From positions 460,552 through 524,551 of the forward strand of contig NZ_JALNTY010000002.1 of NCBI RefSeq assembly GCF_023161965.1: a DNA stretch of 64,000 bases, written 5' to 3'. The translations under genes were made by a program, and so were the position numbers. How positions within the stretch are numbered: position 1 is the stretch's first letter; each line of letters opens with the position of its first letter. The notes under the pieces were generated by a model that ran no database searches, was not told the origin of the DNA, and worked only from the letters and a program-made list of their open reading frames with translations. Source of the DNA: Anaerosoma tenue. Lineage in GTDB: Bacteria; Actinomycetota; Coriobacteriia; Anaerosomatales; Anaerosomataceae. Shown here one piece after another: positions 43,501-49,828 of this stretch.

Positions 43501-43651
43501 CGGGGTGCTGGGAGAGCGGCATCCATGCGGCTGACGCACCTCCGGAGACTTGAGCGTCGCGCCGTATGCGGCCTTCGGCCACCCATGCTTCAAGCGTCGG
43601 TCTGTCTACGGGACCGTAGACGGCCCCGTCGGCCCCGGCGACGTGGTACAC
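40502..43651 (-). CDS. Large exported protein: GYF_2 domain, membrane anchor, gluzincin-like metallopeptidase motif, FN3-like domain
   Basis: A 1049-residue protein I do not recognise as a named family. Residues 1-55 look like a GYF_2 domain (YGPVDRPTLEAWVAEGRI). One transmembrane helix (about 72-92) makes the remaining 950 residues extracytoplasmic. A HELFH motif (H487, E488, H491) followed 19 residues later by E510 in WFNEATAVLLE matches a gluzincin zinc-peptidase site. Near residue 800 a fibronectin-III-like segment (TVSWKPSPAAE...ISGYRVTLTMPDGK) is seen, and the C-terminus has a beta-sandwich-like WAGSVPFSEGGLMRI region. Secreted proteolysis or surface remodelling is inferred. Confidence 0.75.
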   Translation of the reverse strand: MYHVAGADGAVYGPVDRPTLEAWVAEGRIRRDAQVSGGASAAWMPLSQHPDFAGTFPAADTGRRPARKRRTTAFIAGGTAIALLVATLFAGVPLARSGRWGLLPDVIAGAFRGDSGGAPRPAGPVRPDTPAVREEPLPGIRIDAPAGALDVERTFTARPLDTAEMASADAAVQSHGLIALGGFDIDAGMTEGDLFYEPVTMSFDLEELGIPEQLWDDVGIATVADDGAVFLVDSELRRGTLAIETRHNGTWLPVLIPMLVAAATTLVIKDRAEIPAGEFSAIYWTPGAQDFRVMYPKTWPSRDPAAVKAAADEYADLLRKHRLTPADLATSSGTAPGDSASASPALDPFSDVRDLGAQMAERLDRLAALHADPDFEALRERVRSETWLREACLPTRVGNALTALDRGREYLDHRGFRKPGVEKYGIAVDVYIVDKPLAPELYGEAHNTWTSSPFIVLDGTKIPDAAPSAFDAAQKAAFDEIQMAAMHELFHVVQSAYVYMDRNAYLWFNEATAVLLELEAEKYYVTEKKYAATWDTTKRSYDAFFDPMEFFDSSGAKPNQQHGYGESYFFEFLRDYYFTTGGAREQFLPRLYEDVASLRGGGVASLYRTTGGTPESLQKVFYAFTYASGDDLATAHTGTGTTPRTPKATIDAAHPMHVMRFVKGGSPLSTLITQIDIAGAPVQPGASTPTDPVYVLSTLGVEERGAVVRLSVPAAGKGEWDEITGGCVLPTQRRFHVMRAETYVTAPDTVASAGDAVTDHGPVVFGMYPGAAPTVDVKDEQVTVSWKPSPAAEVLKPDGSGALISGYRVTLTMPDGKTTTFSVKEPKAEFPLELIDKLLDADRQTGKNQLFRMLQGIGQRDAVTLINMTEALSAGMRPKIRVAYQEVAAIPGSPRGPLSKVAEFEYGDEERTSKDVTGTWAGSVPFSEGGLMRIDIVQQAGGDFYGTMHWGDTIPIRGTWNASTQSWSIQGRESGVWMPMFLVFNGHLQKLPGDKLYLMAPPAVLSRHSAETPDLGWEPEAGDMELEDLLNQMQQELDQMQAPAEGGTP

Positions 43652-43694
43652 GGCGTTCCCCCTTCACCGTCCGCGCGGATGTGCACAGGCTGCG

Positions 43695-43706
43695 TGTGTC
43701 ATGACA
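43695..43706. promoter_or_regulatory. Perfect 12-base palindrome upstream of the metallopeptidase gene
   Basis: GTGTCATGACAC lies 44 bases before the start of the 1049-residue gene and 42 bases after the KamA stop. A -10-like TACACT is nearby on the minus strand. It may be an operator, but there is only one copy. Confidence 0.3.
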
Positions 43707-43748
43707 CGTCAGGCACAGTGTAGCGCGACCGGGCTTTGGCGGCCTCTG

Positions 43749-44885
43749 CTAGGCCGGCGCCAGGTCGTCCAGCCAGACGGCGTCGTCGTCGCGCCGGTAG
43801 ACGAGCATGCGGCCCTCGTCGGCGGGATCCTTCGCGCGGTGGTAGCGGGCGTAGATGTGATCGTCGTCCATGCCGACGACCTCGACCTTCCCGCTGGTGT
43901 GCGACATGCAATAGCGTGCTCGCCGGGAGAGTCCGGACACACGCGAACGGGCCTCGGCGATCACCGATAGCGCCCGGGTGATCGGGACTGCGAACGACGC
44001 GTTCCCGGTGGTGGGCCGGCACTGGAAGATGTAGTACTGCGGGCAGCCGAGGTCAGTGCACGCCTGCAGCAGATCGGCGAGCGTGTCGGGGTGGTCGTTG
44101 ACGCCTGCGGTGATGGGCGACTGGTTCACGCACCTCACCCCCAGCCTCTGCACGAGCTCGAGCGCCTCCACCGCTACCGGGGTGAGCTCCCGCGGGTGGT
44201 CGAAGTGACACATCAGGTAGATGCTCTTGCCCGAGGCGGTGGCGCGCCGGAGCAGCGCGTGAAGCCGTTCGTCGGTCAGCACGCGCGCGGGGTTGTACGC
44301 GAGCATCTTGCTGCCGAGGCGGACCGTGTGCAGGTGGTCGATCCCGAGCATCGACTCCACGATCTCGGCGAGCCGTGAGGTGGGCAGGGCGAGCGCGTCG
44401 CCGCCGGTGAGCAGCACATCGGTGATCTCAGGGTGCTGTCGGATGTACGAAAGCCCGGCGGAGATGTCCGGCGACGTCTCGCGGCCCCCGGCGCTGAAGA
44501 GCCGCTTGCGGAAGCAGTAGCGGCAGAACGCCGCGCACTGGTCGGTCACGAGGAGGAGCGCCGTGTCGCCGTACTTGTGCTGGAGTCCCGGCAGCCGCGT
44601 GTTGGAGGCCTCGTCGGAAGCGTCGTCGGCGCCGAACGCATCCAGTTCGCTCACATCGGGGACCACGAGGCGGCGTATCGGGTCGTGGGGGTCGCTCCAA
44701 TCGATGAGGCTGAGGTAGTAGTCGTTCGCCCTGAACGGGAAGCGTCTCGTGACACGTTCCAGCCCCTGGCGCTCCTCGGCGCTCAGATGGTCGAGTCCCC
44801 GCACGCCGATCATGCAGCGTGCCGCCTGGCCGAGTGGCTCGGGCTCGTGCAGCCCGAGCGGGCCGGATGTGGTCACCGTCTTCAC
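43749..44885 (-). CDS. KamA-family radical SAM protein (aminomutase-like)
   Basis: A 378-residue enzyme related to lysine 2,3-aminomutase. The SAM cluster motif is C117-x3-C121-x2-C124 (CAAFCRYC), followed by RKRLF, TDVLLTGGDAL and NQSPITAGVND. The aspartate of GVND, which in lysine aminomutase contacts the substrate amino group, is kept. The second substrate aspartate (YQCD in the classical enzyme) is replaced by arginine (FQCRPT), and the PLP-lysine region reads HTSGK where PGGGGK is usual. The product is therefore not simply lysine 2,3-aminomutase. No EF-P or lysine-fermentation gene is near. Confidence 0.82.
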   Translation of the reverse strand: MKTVTTSGPLGLHEPEPLGQAARCMIGVRGLDHLSAEERQGLERVTRRFPFRANDYYLSLIDWSDPHDPIRRLVVPDVSELDAFGADDASDEASNTRLPGLQHKYGDTALLLVTDQCAAFCRYCFRKRLFSAGGRETSPDISAGLSYIRQHPEITDVLLTGGDALALPTSRLAEIVESMLGIDHLHTVRLGSKMLAYNPARVLTDERLHALLRRATASGKSIYLMCHFDHPRELTPVAVEALELVQRLGVRCVNQSPITAGVNDHPDTLADLLQACTDLGCPQYYIFQCRPTTGNASFAVPITRALSVIAEARSRVSGLSRRARYCMSHTSGKVEVVGMDDDHIYARYHRAKDPADEGRMLVYRRDDDAVWLDDLAPA

Positions 44886-44969
44886 GTTGGTGCTCCCTCC
44901 TACGGATGCGCACGTGGCGCTTCGTGGCCCCAGAGCGGCGTAAAGACGGTGAAGGCCGCGTCTGGGAGT

Positions 44970-44996
44970 CTATGGGGGCGCATCGCGCCCCCATAG
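44970..44996. terminator. Hairpin between the amino acid ABC operon and the KamA gene
   Basis: A perfect 12-bp stem, CTATGGGGGCGC with its complement and an ATC loop, lies 81 bases past the glnQ stop. Only short U tracts flank it, so termination strength is uncertain. Confidence 0.6.
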
Positions 44997-45077
44997 GATG
45001 ACTATCTCCACATTCGAGCCGGGCCAGTCACGGCCACCGGCGCGCGCGCCCGGGTGTCGACTGCAGCCCCATCCGCA

Positions 45078-45806
45078 TCAGAGGATCTGGCTCAGGAACG
45101 CCTGCGTGCGTTCCTCGCGTGGGTTCTCGAACATCTCCGACGGCGTCGCCTCCTCGATGATCACCCCGTCGTCCATCATGATCACGCGGTCGGCCACCTC
45201 TCGGGCGAAGCCCATCTCGTGGGTGACCATCACCATCGTCATGCCCTTCTCGGCGAGGTCCTGCATGACCTGGAGCACCTCGTTCACGAGCTCGGGGTCG
45301 AGCGCCGAGGTCACCTCGTCGAAGAGCATGATGTCGGGATCCATCGCAAGCGCCCGGGCGATCGCCACGCGCTGCTTCTGCCCGCCCGAGAGCTGCGAAG
45401 GCCAGGCCTTCTCCTTGTCGGGCAACCCCACTTTGTCCAGGAGGTCGCGCGCGATCGCGTTCGCCTCCTTCTGTGAGAGCCCCTTCACGTTCACGGGGGC
45501 GATGGTGATGTTGTGCAGCACGTTCTTGTGCGGGAACAGGTGGAAATGCTGGAACACCATCCCCATGTGTTGGCGCACCTTGTCCAGGTTGCTCGTGGCG
45601 GGGTCGATGAGGTCGCCGTTCACGTAGATCTCGCCGCCGGTGGGGTACTCGAGGAAGTTGAGGCAGCGAAGCAGCGTGCTCTTGCCCGAGCCTGACGGCC
45701 CGATGACGACCACCACTTCACCCGGGTCGATGGTGAGGTCGATGCCCTTGAGGACCTCCAGGTCGCCGAAGCTCTTCCGGAGTCCCTTGATCTCGATGAT
45801 GCTCAT
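45078..45806 (-). CDS. glnQ: Polar amino acid ABC transporter ATP-binding protein
   Basis: A 242-residue ATPase of the GlnQ/HisP class. It has Walker [11 protein letters not shown]-loop [11 protein letters not shown], signature [15 protein letters not shown], Walker [14 protein letters not shown] and switch [15 protein letters not shown]. It powers import of an amino acid through the adjacent permease; the start overlaps the permease stop by four bases. Third gene of the operon. Confidence 0.95.
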   Translation of the reverse strand: MSIIEIKGLRKSFGDLEVLKGIDLTIDPGEVVVVIGPSGSGKSTLLRCLNFLEYPTGGEIYVNGDLIDPATSNLDKVRQHMGMVFQHFHLFPHKNVLHNITIAPVNVKGLSQKEANAIARDLLDKVGLPDKEKAWPSQLSGGQKQRVAIARALAMDPDIMLFDEVTSALDPELVNEVLQVMQDLAEKGMTMVMVTHEMGFAREVADRVIMMDDGVIIEEATPSEMFENPREERTQAFLSQIL

Positions 45807-46468
45807 CGCGCAGCCTCCTGTCGATGGGGCGTGAGCCGGACCTCAAGCTTGTTCACGACCCACGTGAAGATGACGACGAGGACGAGATAGTACATACCTG
45901 CCACGAGGTAGGTCTCGAACGGCTGGTAGTTCGCGGCGGATGCCGTCATCGCGTTGCTGTACAACTCCGGTACGCCGAGATACGCAACGAGCGAGCTGTC
46001 CTTGAGGCCGATGATGAACTGGTTTCCGAGCGGTGGGATCGCCCTGCGGAACGCCTGCGGCAGGATGATTAGCCGCATGGCCTTCCTTCTCGACATGCCG
46101 AGCGACCTGGCGGCCTCGGTCTGGCCGCGATCGACGTTCTGGATCGCGCCACGGAATATCTCGGCCACGTACCCGCCTGCATGGAATGCGAGCGCGAGCG
46201 AGCCAGCCCAGAAGGAGCTCAGGAGGATGATCTCGCTGATGCCGAAGTACAGGAACATCAGCTGTACGATCAGCGGAAGCCCTCTCGTGAGGCCGATGTA
46301 GCCGTTGGCTACGAGGTTCGCCACGCGGTTGTTGGAGAGCTTGAGGAACGCGAATATGAGGCCGATCACCACCGCCAGCACCAGCGACACGGCGGTGAGT
46401 TGCAGCGTCATCCCCGTCGCCTTCAGGAAGCCCCAGAAGTGCTCTTGGATAACGGTCACGAATGCCAC
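45803..46468 (-). CDS. glnP: Polar amino acid ABC transporter permease
   Basis: A 221-residue membrane subunit of the HisM/GlnP type. About five hydrophobic helices and the EAA motif ([35 protein letters not shown]) are clear. It pairs with the ATPase immediately downstream. A stem-loop in the 98-base gap separates it from the binding-protein gene. Confidence 0.95.
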   Translation of the reverse strand: MAFVTVIQEHFWGFLKATGMTLQLTAVSLVLAVVIGLIFAFLKLSNNRVANLVANGYIGLTRGLPLIVQLMFLYFGISEIILLSSFWAGSLALAFHAGGYVAEIFRGAIQNVDRGQTEAARSLGMSRRKAMRLIILPQAFRRAIPPLGNQFIIGLKDSSLVAYLGVPELYSNAMTASAANYQPFETYLVAGMYYLVLVVIFTWVVNKLEVRLTPHRQEAAR

Positions 46469-46488
46469 GGATGTCTCCTTACGGTGAG

Positions 46489-46517
46489 CGGGGGCCGGCC
46501 CGTGAGGCCAGCCCCCG
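46489..46517 (-). promoter_or_regulatory. Intercistronic stem-loop between binding protein and permease genes
   Basis: A stem of seven plus four G-C pairs with one mismatch and a CGTGA loop, without a U tract. Such elements usually stabilise the upstream part or partly terminate, giving more binding protein than membrane subunits. Confidence 0.55.
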
Positions 46518-46566
46518 TGGTCACATCACCGGATGGACCGGTGCGGTGCCGTCAGTAGAGTGCGGT

Positions 46567-47382
46567 CTATTCGCCGAGGATGTTCTCGTCGAACCACCGC
46601 AGACTGATCTCCTCGTACGTACCGTCGGCGATCATGTCCTCGAGAGCCTGGTTGATCTCGGCGAGCAACTCGCTGTCGCCCTCCTGGACCGCGATACCCA
46701 TCTCGTCAGCCATGAGCACGTCGCCTACCGCCTCGATCTCGAGGCCCGACTCGTTGCGGGCAACAAGACCCACGAGCTTGTCGGTGATGACCGCGTCAAC
46801 GCGGCCGGTGGTGAGGTCCTGCAGCGCCACGACGTCGCTGTCGTAGGTCACGAGGTTGCCTTCATCGGTGAGCGTCGCCGCGAGGTCGAGATAGGTCGAG
46901 GCCTTCAGCACGCCTACCTTCCGACCGTCCAGATCGTCAGGACCGTTGATGTCGGTCGTGCCGGTCTGCACGAAGATCTGCGGGCCCGAACGGTAGTAGG
47001 GGCGGGTGAAGTCCACCTGCTCCTCGCGCTCTGCGGTGATGCCGTGCGACGCCACGAGAGCGTCGTACTTACCGGCCTTGAGACCCTGGATGAGCGTGTC
47101 GAACGGCACCGGCGAGTTCATCACCGGAGTGCGGCCGATGCGCTCGGCGATCTCGTTGGCGATGTCCACGTCGAAGCCGACGATCTCGCCACCCTGGTCG
47201 AAGCTGAAGGGCTTGTACGCGCCGGAGTTGGCGAAGACGAACTCTTCGGTCACCTCGGCATCGGTGTCGGTGCCGGTATCGGCACCCGTGTCGCTGTCCG
47301 TGGTCCCGTCGCTACAGCCAACGGCCAAAGCCGTCATGATGGCGAGCGCCGAGAACAACAGGATCGTGCGCAGTCTCTTCAT
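46567..47382 (-). CDS. Polar amino acid ABC transporter substrate-binding lipoprotein
   Basis: A 271-residue type II periplasmic-type binding protein. A signal peptide with lipobox AVGC, then an Asp/Thr linker and the two-lobe fold (PFSFDQGGEIVGFDVDIANEIAERIG; YDALVASHGITAEREEQVDFTRPYY). The conserved arginine and aspartate positions for amino acid binding are in place; histidine, glutamine, arginine or cystine are all possible ligands. GGAGG lies 9 bases before the ATG at 47382. First gene of the operon, with a good promoter 127 bases upstream. Confidence 0.92.
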   Translation of the reverse strand: MKRLRTILLFSALAIMTALAVGCSDGTTDSDTGADTGTDTDAEVTEEFVFANSGAYKPFSFDQGGEIVGFDVDIANEIAERIGRTPVMNSPVPFDTLIQGLKAGKYDALVASHGITAEREEQVDFTRPYYRSGPQIFVQTGTTDINGPDDLDGRKVGVLKASTYLDLAATLTDEGNLVTYDSDVVALQDLTTGRVDAVITDKLVGLVARNESGLEIEAVGDVLMADEMGIAVQEGDSELLAEINQALEDMIADGTYEEISLRWFDENILGE

Positions 47383-47508
47383 TCCGTCGGACCTCCGTCC
47401 TTGGGGGTACGGACACCCCGATCCGTTCCGCCAGCGCGCGCGGTACGGGTCGGTATGTGCGCCGAGAACACCGTCCGGCACACGACGGAATGAACCAGGG
47501 ATGACGCC

Positions 47509-47537
47509 ATTATACCGAATCGGCAACGGAACGACAA
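47509..47537 (-). promoter_or_regulatory. Promoter of the amino acid ABC operon
   Basis: On the minus strand TTGTCG (47532-47537), 17-base spacer, perfect TATAAT (47509-47514). Confidence 0.75.
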
Positions 47538-47594
47538 ATTTATGCGACCCATGCTGGACGAGAGGCATTCCGTATGCTATAAGCGGCACTTCGT

Positions 47595-47623
47595 TTGGGG
47601 CGCCGGGGGGTCTCTGCTATACT
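47595..47623 (+). promoter_or_regulatory. Promoter of the betaine binding-protein gene
   Basis: TTGGGG (47595-47600), 17-base spacer, TATACT (47618-47623). The same -10 is used by the serine tRNA promoters. Confidence 0.65.
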
Positions 47624-47841
47624 CGGACTTCGGTTGCCGGGATACCGGCGATCACGGGGTCATGGATCGCGTGATGTGATGTGTGGTCTGGATCACTCCG
47701 CGGAGGATCTCCGACAGGTTGGTTCAACGCACGTGCTCTTCCGGTCCCAACGTGACCGGGAGGGTCTGGCGGGGTAGAGAGTACACGGCGTATTCGTCCC
47801 CGATCCGCTTGTGCGGCAGCCTTCACGCACTCTGGCTCTGT

Positions 47842-47875
47842 AGGCCTCTGTCCGGCATCGCCGGCGATGAGGCCT
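47842..47875 (+). promoter_or_regulatory. Leader hairpin upstream of the betaine binding-protein gene
   Basis: Outer arms AGGCCTC (47842-47848) and GAGGCCT (47869-47875) enclose an inner stem CCGGC-ATC-GCCGG, with a small internal loop. An alternative perfect palindrome CATCGCCGGCGATG uses the same bases, so two structures compete. The AAGGAGG of the gene lies 18 bases downstream. Confidence 0.5.
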
Positions 47876-47904
47876 TGTACGTGCACCGAAGACAAGGAGG
47901 GACC

Positions 47905-48852
47905 ATGGAAATCGCACGAGGAAAGGGTATGCGGCTCATTCTGAGTCTCATGCTCGCCGTCGCGCTTCTCGGCATGTCTGCCGTGATGGCCGGCTGCGAC
48001 GCGGATACCACCGATGGTGACACGAACGGTGACGCTAACGGCGAGACCCCGTCGGTAGACGCCGATCCGATCGAGATCGGTTGGGTGCCGTGGGACGAGG
48101 ACATCGCCGTCACGTACCTGTGGAAGCACATCCTCGAGGGCGAGGGCTATGAGGTCAACCTGACGCAGCTCGATATCGCACCGGTCTACGCCGGTGTGGC
48201 CGAGGGCGACCTCGATCTGTACCTCGACGCGTGGCTGCCGATCACGCATGGCGACTACGCCGACGAGTACGACGAGAACTGGGAGTACCTGAGCATCTGG
48301 AACAACAACGGCCTGCTCACCTGGGCCGTGCCGGACTACGTGGACGTCCAGTCGATCGCCGACCTCAAGGGCCAGTCTGACATGTTCGACGGTCAGATCA
48401 TCGGCATCGAGGCGGGCGCCGGTCTGATGAGGCTTTCGAAGGACGCCGTCATCCCCGGCTACGGTCTTGAGGAGTACACCCTCGTTGAGGGTTCGACGAG
48501 CGCGATGCTCGCAGAGCTCGATCGTGCCGTGAGCAACGAGGAGCCCATCGTCGTGACGCTGTGGCGTCCGCACTGGGCCTACGGTGCTTATCCCATGCGT
48601 GATCTTGAGGATCCCGAGGGCCATCTTGGTGGCGCCGAGGAGCTGCACGTTGTTGCCCACAAGGGCTTCAGCGACGAGTATCCCGAGGTTGCCGAGTGGC
48701 TCACGAACTTCAAGCTGAGCGACGAGCAGATCGGCTCGCTCACGAACACCGTGATCCAGGAGTACGGCACGGGCCAGGAGGCCGAGGGTGTCGAGGACTG
48801 GCTGTCCGATCCGGCCAACCAGGCGCTCGTGGACGGTTGGCTCGGCAAGTAG
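47905..48852 (+). CDS. Glycine betaine-type ABC transporter substrate-binding lipoprotein
   Basis: A 315-residue lipoprotein of the OpuAC class. A signal peptide with lipobox MAGC is followed by a Thr/Asp/Asn linker and the mature domain (IEIGWVPWDEDIAVTYLWKHILEGEGYEV, LDLYLDAWLPITHGDY, VVTLWRPHWAYGAYPMRDL). The several tryptophans of these segments are suited to caging a quaternary ammonium. AAGGAGG lies before the ATG. It stands alone with its own promoter and terminator. The matching ATPase and permease are probably those at 22368-24514, which lack a binding protein. Confidence 0.9.
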   Translation: MEIARGKGMRLILSLMLAVALLGMSAVMAGCDADTTDGDTNGDANGETPSVDADPIEIGWVPWDEDIAVTYLWKHILEGEGYEVNLTQLDIAPVYAGVAEGDLDLYLDAWLPITHGDYADEYDENWEYLSIWNNNGLLTWAVPDYVDVQSIADLKGQSDMFDGQIIGIEAGAGLMRLSKDAVIPGYGLEEYTLVEGSTSAMLAELDRAVSNEEPIVVTLWRPHWAYGAYPMRDLEDPEGHLGGAEELHVVAHKGFSDEYPEVAEWLTNFKLSDEQIGSLTNTVIQEYGTGQEAEGVEDWLSDPANQALVDGWLGK

Positions 48853-48899
48853 TATCGCTTGAGCCACGCGGGCACTGCTCGCTGGCTTGATGGGCGCAA

Positions 48900-48928
48900 C
48901 GGGCCCCGGGCGTTCTGTCCGGGGCCCG
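48900..48928 (+). terminator. Terminator after the betaine binding-protein gene
   Basis: A perfect 10-bp stem CGGGCCCCGG/CCGGGGCCCG with a 9-base loop, 48 bases after the stop; little U follows. Confidence 0.6.
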
Positions 48929-48941
48929 TCCCATGCGCGGA

Positions 48942-48970
48942 TTGCCCGCGCTCCGCACGGTAGGTATACT
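48942..48970 (+). promoter_or_regulatory. Promoter of tRNA-Ser(CGA)
   Basis: TTGCCC (48942), 17-base spacer, TATACT (48965). The first nine bases (TTGCCCGCG) and the -10 are identical to the promoter of tRNA-Ser(GGA) at 30428. Confidence 0.8.
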
Positions 48971-49006
48971 GCGGCATTGCCGCCTTCGCGCAGGCGGCAC
49001 CCACCC

Positions 49007-49099
49007 GGAGAGGTGGCAGAGTGGTTGAATGCGGCGGTCTCGAAAACCGTTTAGCGGGTATCCCCCGCTACGAGGGTTCGAATCCCTCCCTCTCCGCCA
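49007..49099 (+). tRNA. tRNA-Ser(CGA)
   Basis: A 93-base class II tRNA with encoded CCA, a variable arm paired AGCGGG/CCCGCT, and anticodon loop CTCGAAA giving CGA (UCG codons). Confidence 0.96.
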
Positions 49100-49178
49100 G
49101 TAGCAGCATAGATGTGGGCCCGGTCTCCTCACCAGGAAGCCGGGCCTACGTGCATCTTGGCGCGGTCGTGATATTATG

Positions 49179-49194
49179 ATGAACTGCAATTCAT
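49179..49194. promoter_or_regulatory. Palindrome upstream of the TetR gene
   Basis: ATGAACTGCAATTCAT is a 16-base palindrome with a single mismatched pair, directly after a -10-like TATTAT (49172-49177). It is a likely TetR self-operator. Confidence 0.5.
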
Positions 49195-49255
49195 GTTATG
49201 GCGACCGCCGGACTTCACGTCGGCGGATGGAATACGATCGGATGACGTAGTCGTG

Positions 49256-49801
49256 ATGCAATCACTGCGTGCGGACGCACGACGCAACCGCGCAAGGATC
49301 CTGGAGACCGCCCGGGCACAGATCATCGCGCACGGGCCGGATGTTGGGATGAGCGAGATCGCGAGTGCAGCGGGCCTCGCCGTGGGGACGTTGTACCGCC
49401 ACTATCCCACGAAGACCGACCTCGTGGCTGCCGTGATCACCGAACAGGTCGAGCGCCTGGCCGAAGCCGCTGAAGCAGCCTGGGTCCGGGTGGAGACCGG
49501 TTCCACCGCGAGCGATGAGCTACTCGTGTTTCTGCGCGGAGTGATCGGGGCTGCCGCCGATAACGGTGCGCTCAGGGTGGCCGCCCAAACACTCGGCACC
49601 GAATTCGCATGTCCCCCCGCTACAGCACGTGGTACGGCTGCTCTGCGGAAGATCATCGCCGCCGGCCAGGACTCAGGGAACATCCGCCGGGACCTGACCG
49701 TGACCGACCTCTACCTCCTTGTGGCTACTGGACCGCTTGACCATCCTGAACAGACCCGCGAGCGCTGGCTTGAGCTCGTCAGTCCCGGCTTGCTGCCGTA
49801 G
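49256..49801 (+). CDS. TetR-family transcriptional regulator
   Basis: A 181-residue repressor. The N-terminal helix-turn-helix (ARILETARAQIIAHG, GMSEIASAAGLAVGTLYRHYPTKTDLVAAV) is clear; the C-terminal ligand domain is divergent. It starts 27 bases ahead of the fused ABC exporter on the same strand, so it probably controls that gene and itself. The exact start is uncertain: the ATG at 49256 fits the family N-terminus, but the ribosome site is poor and the frame is open to 49193. Confidence 0.85.
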   Translation: MQSLRADARRNRARILETARAQIIAHGPDVGMSEIASAAGLAVGTLYRHYPTKTDLVAAVITEQVERLAEAAEAAWVRVETGSTASDELLVFLRGVIGAAADNGALRVAAQTLGTEFACPPATARGTAALRKIIAAGQDSGNIRRDLTVTDLYLLVATGPLDHPEQTRERWLELVSPGLLP

Positions 49802-49828
49802 CGCCCCGCTCTTACCGAGAGGCCCCCG

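Larger units (their letters stand above)
47383..47904. other. 522-base divergent regulatory region
   Basis: No coding sequence is supported. It contains two promoters firing in opposite directions (47509-47537 minus, 47595-47623 plus), a roughly 120-base leader for the amino acid binding-protein gene, and a roughly 275-base leader for the betaine binding protein. Local inverted repeats include GCCGGGATACCGGC near 47635 and the larger hairpin at 47842. Confidence 0.6.

Noticed and set aside
43749-44885. Assignment as EpmB (EF-P beta-lysylation) or lysine 2,3-aminomutase
   Set aside because: Substrate residues differ from lysine enzymes, and no EF-P or EpmA gene is in the window, so only the KamA family name is given.
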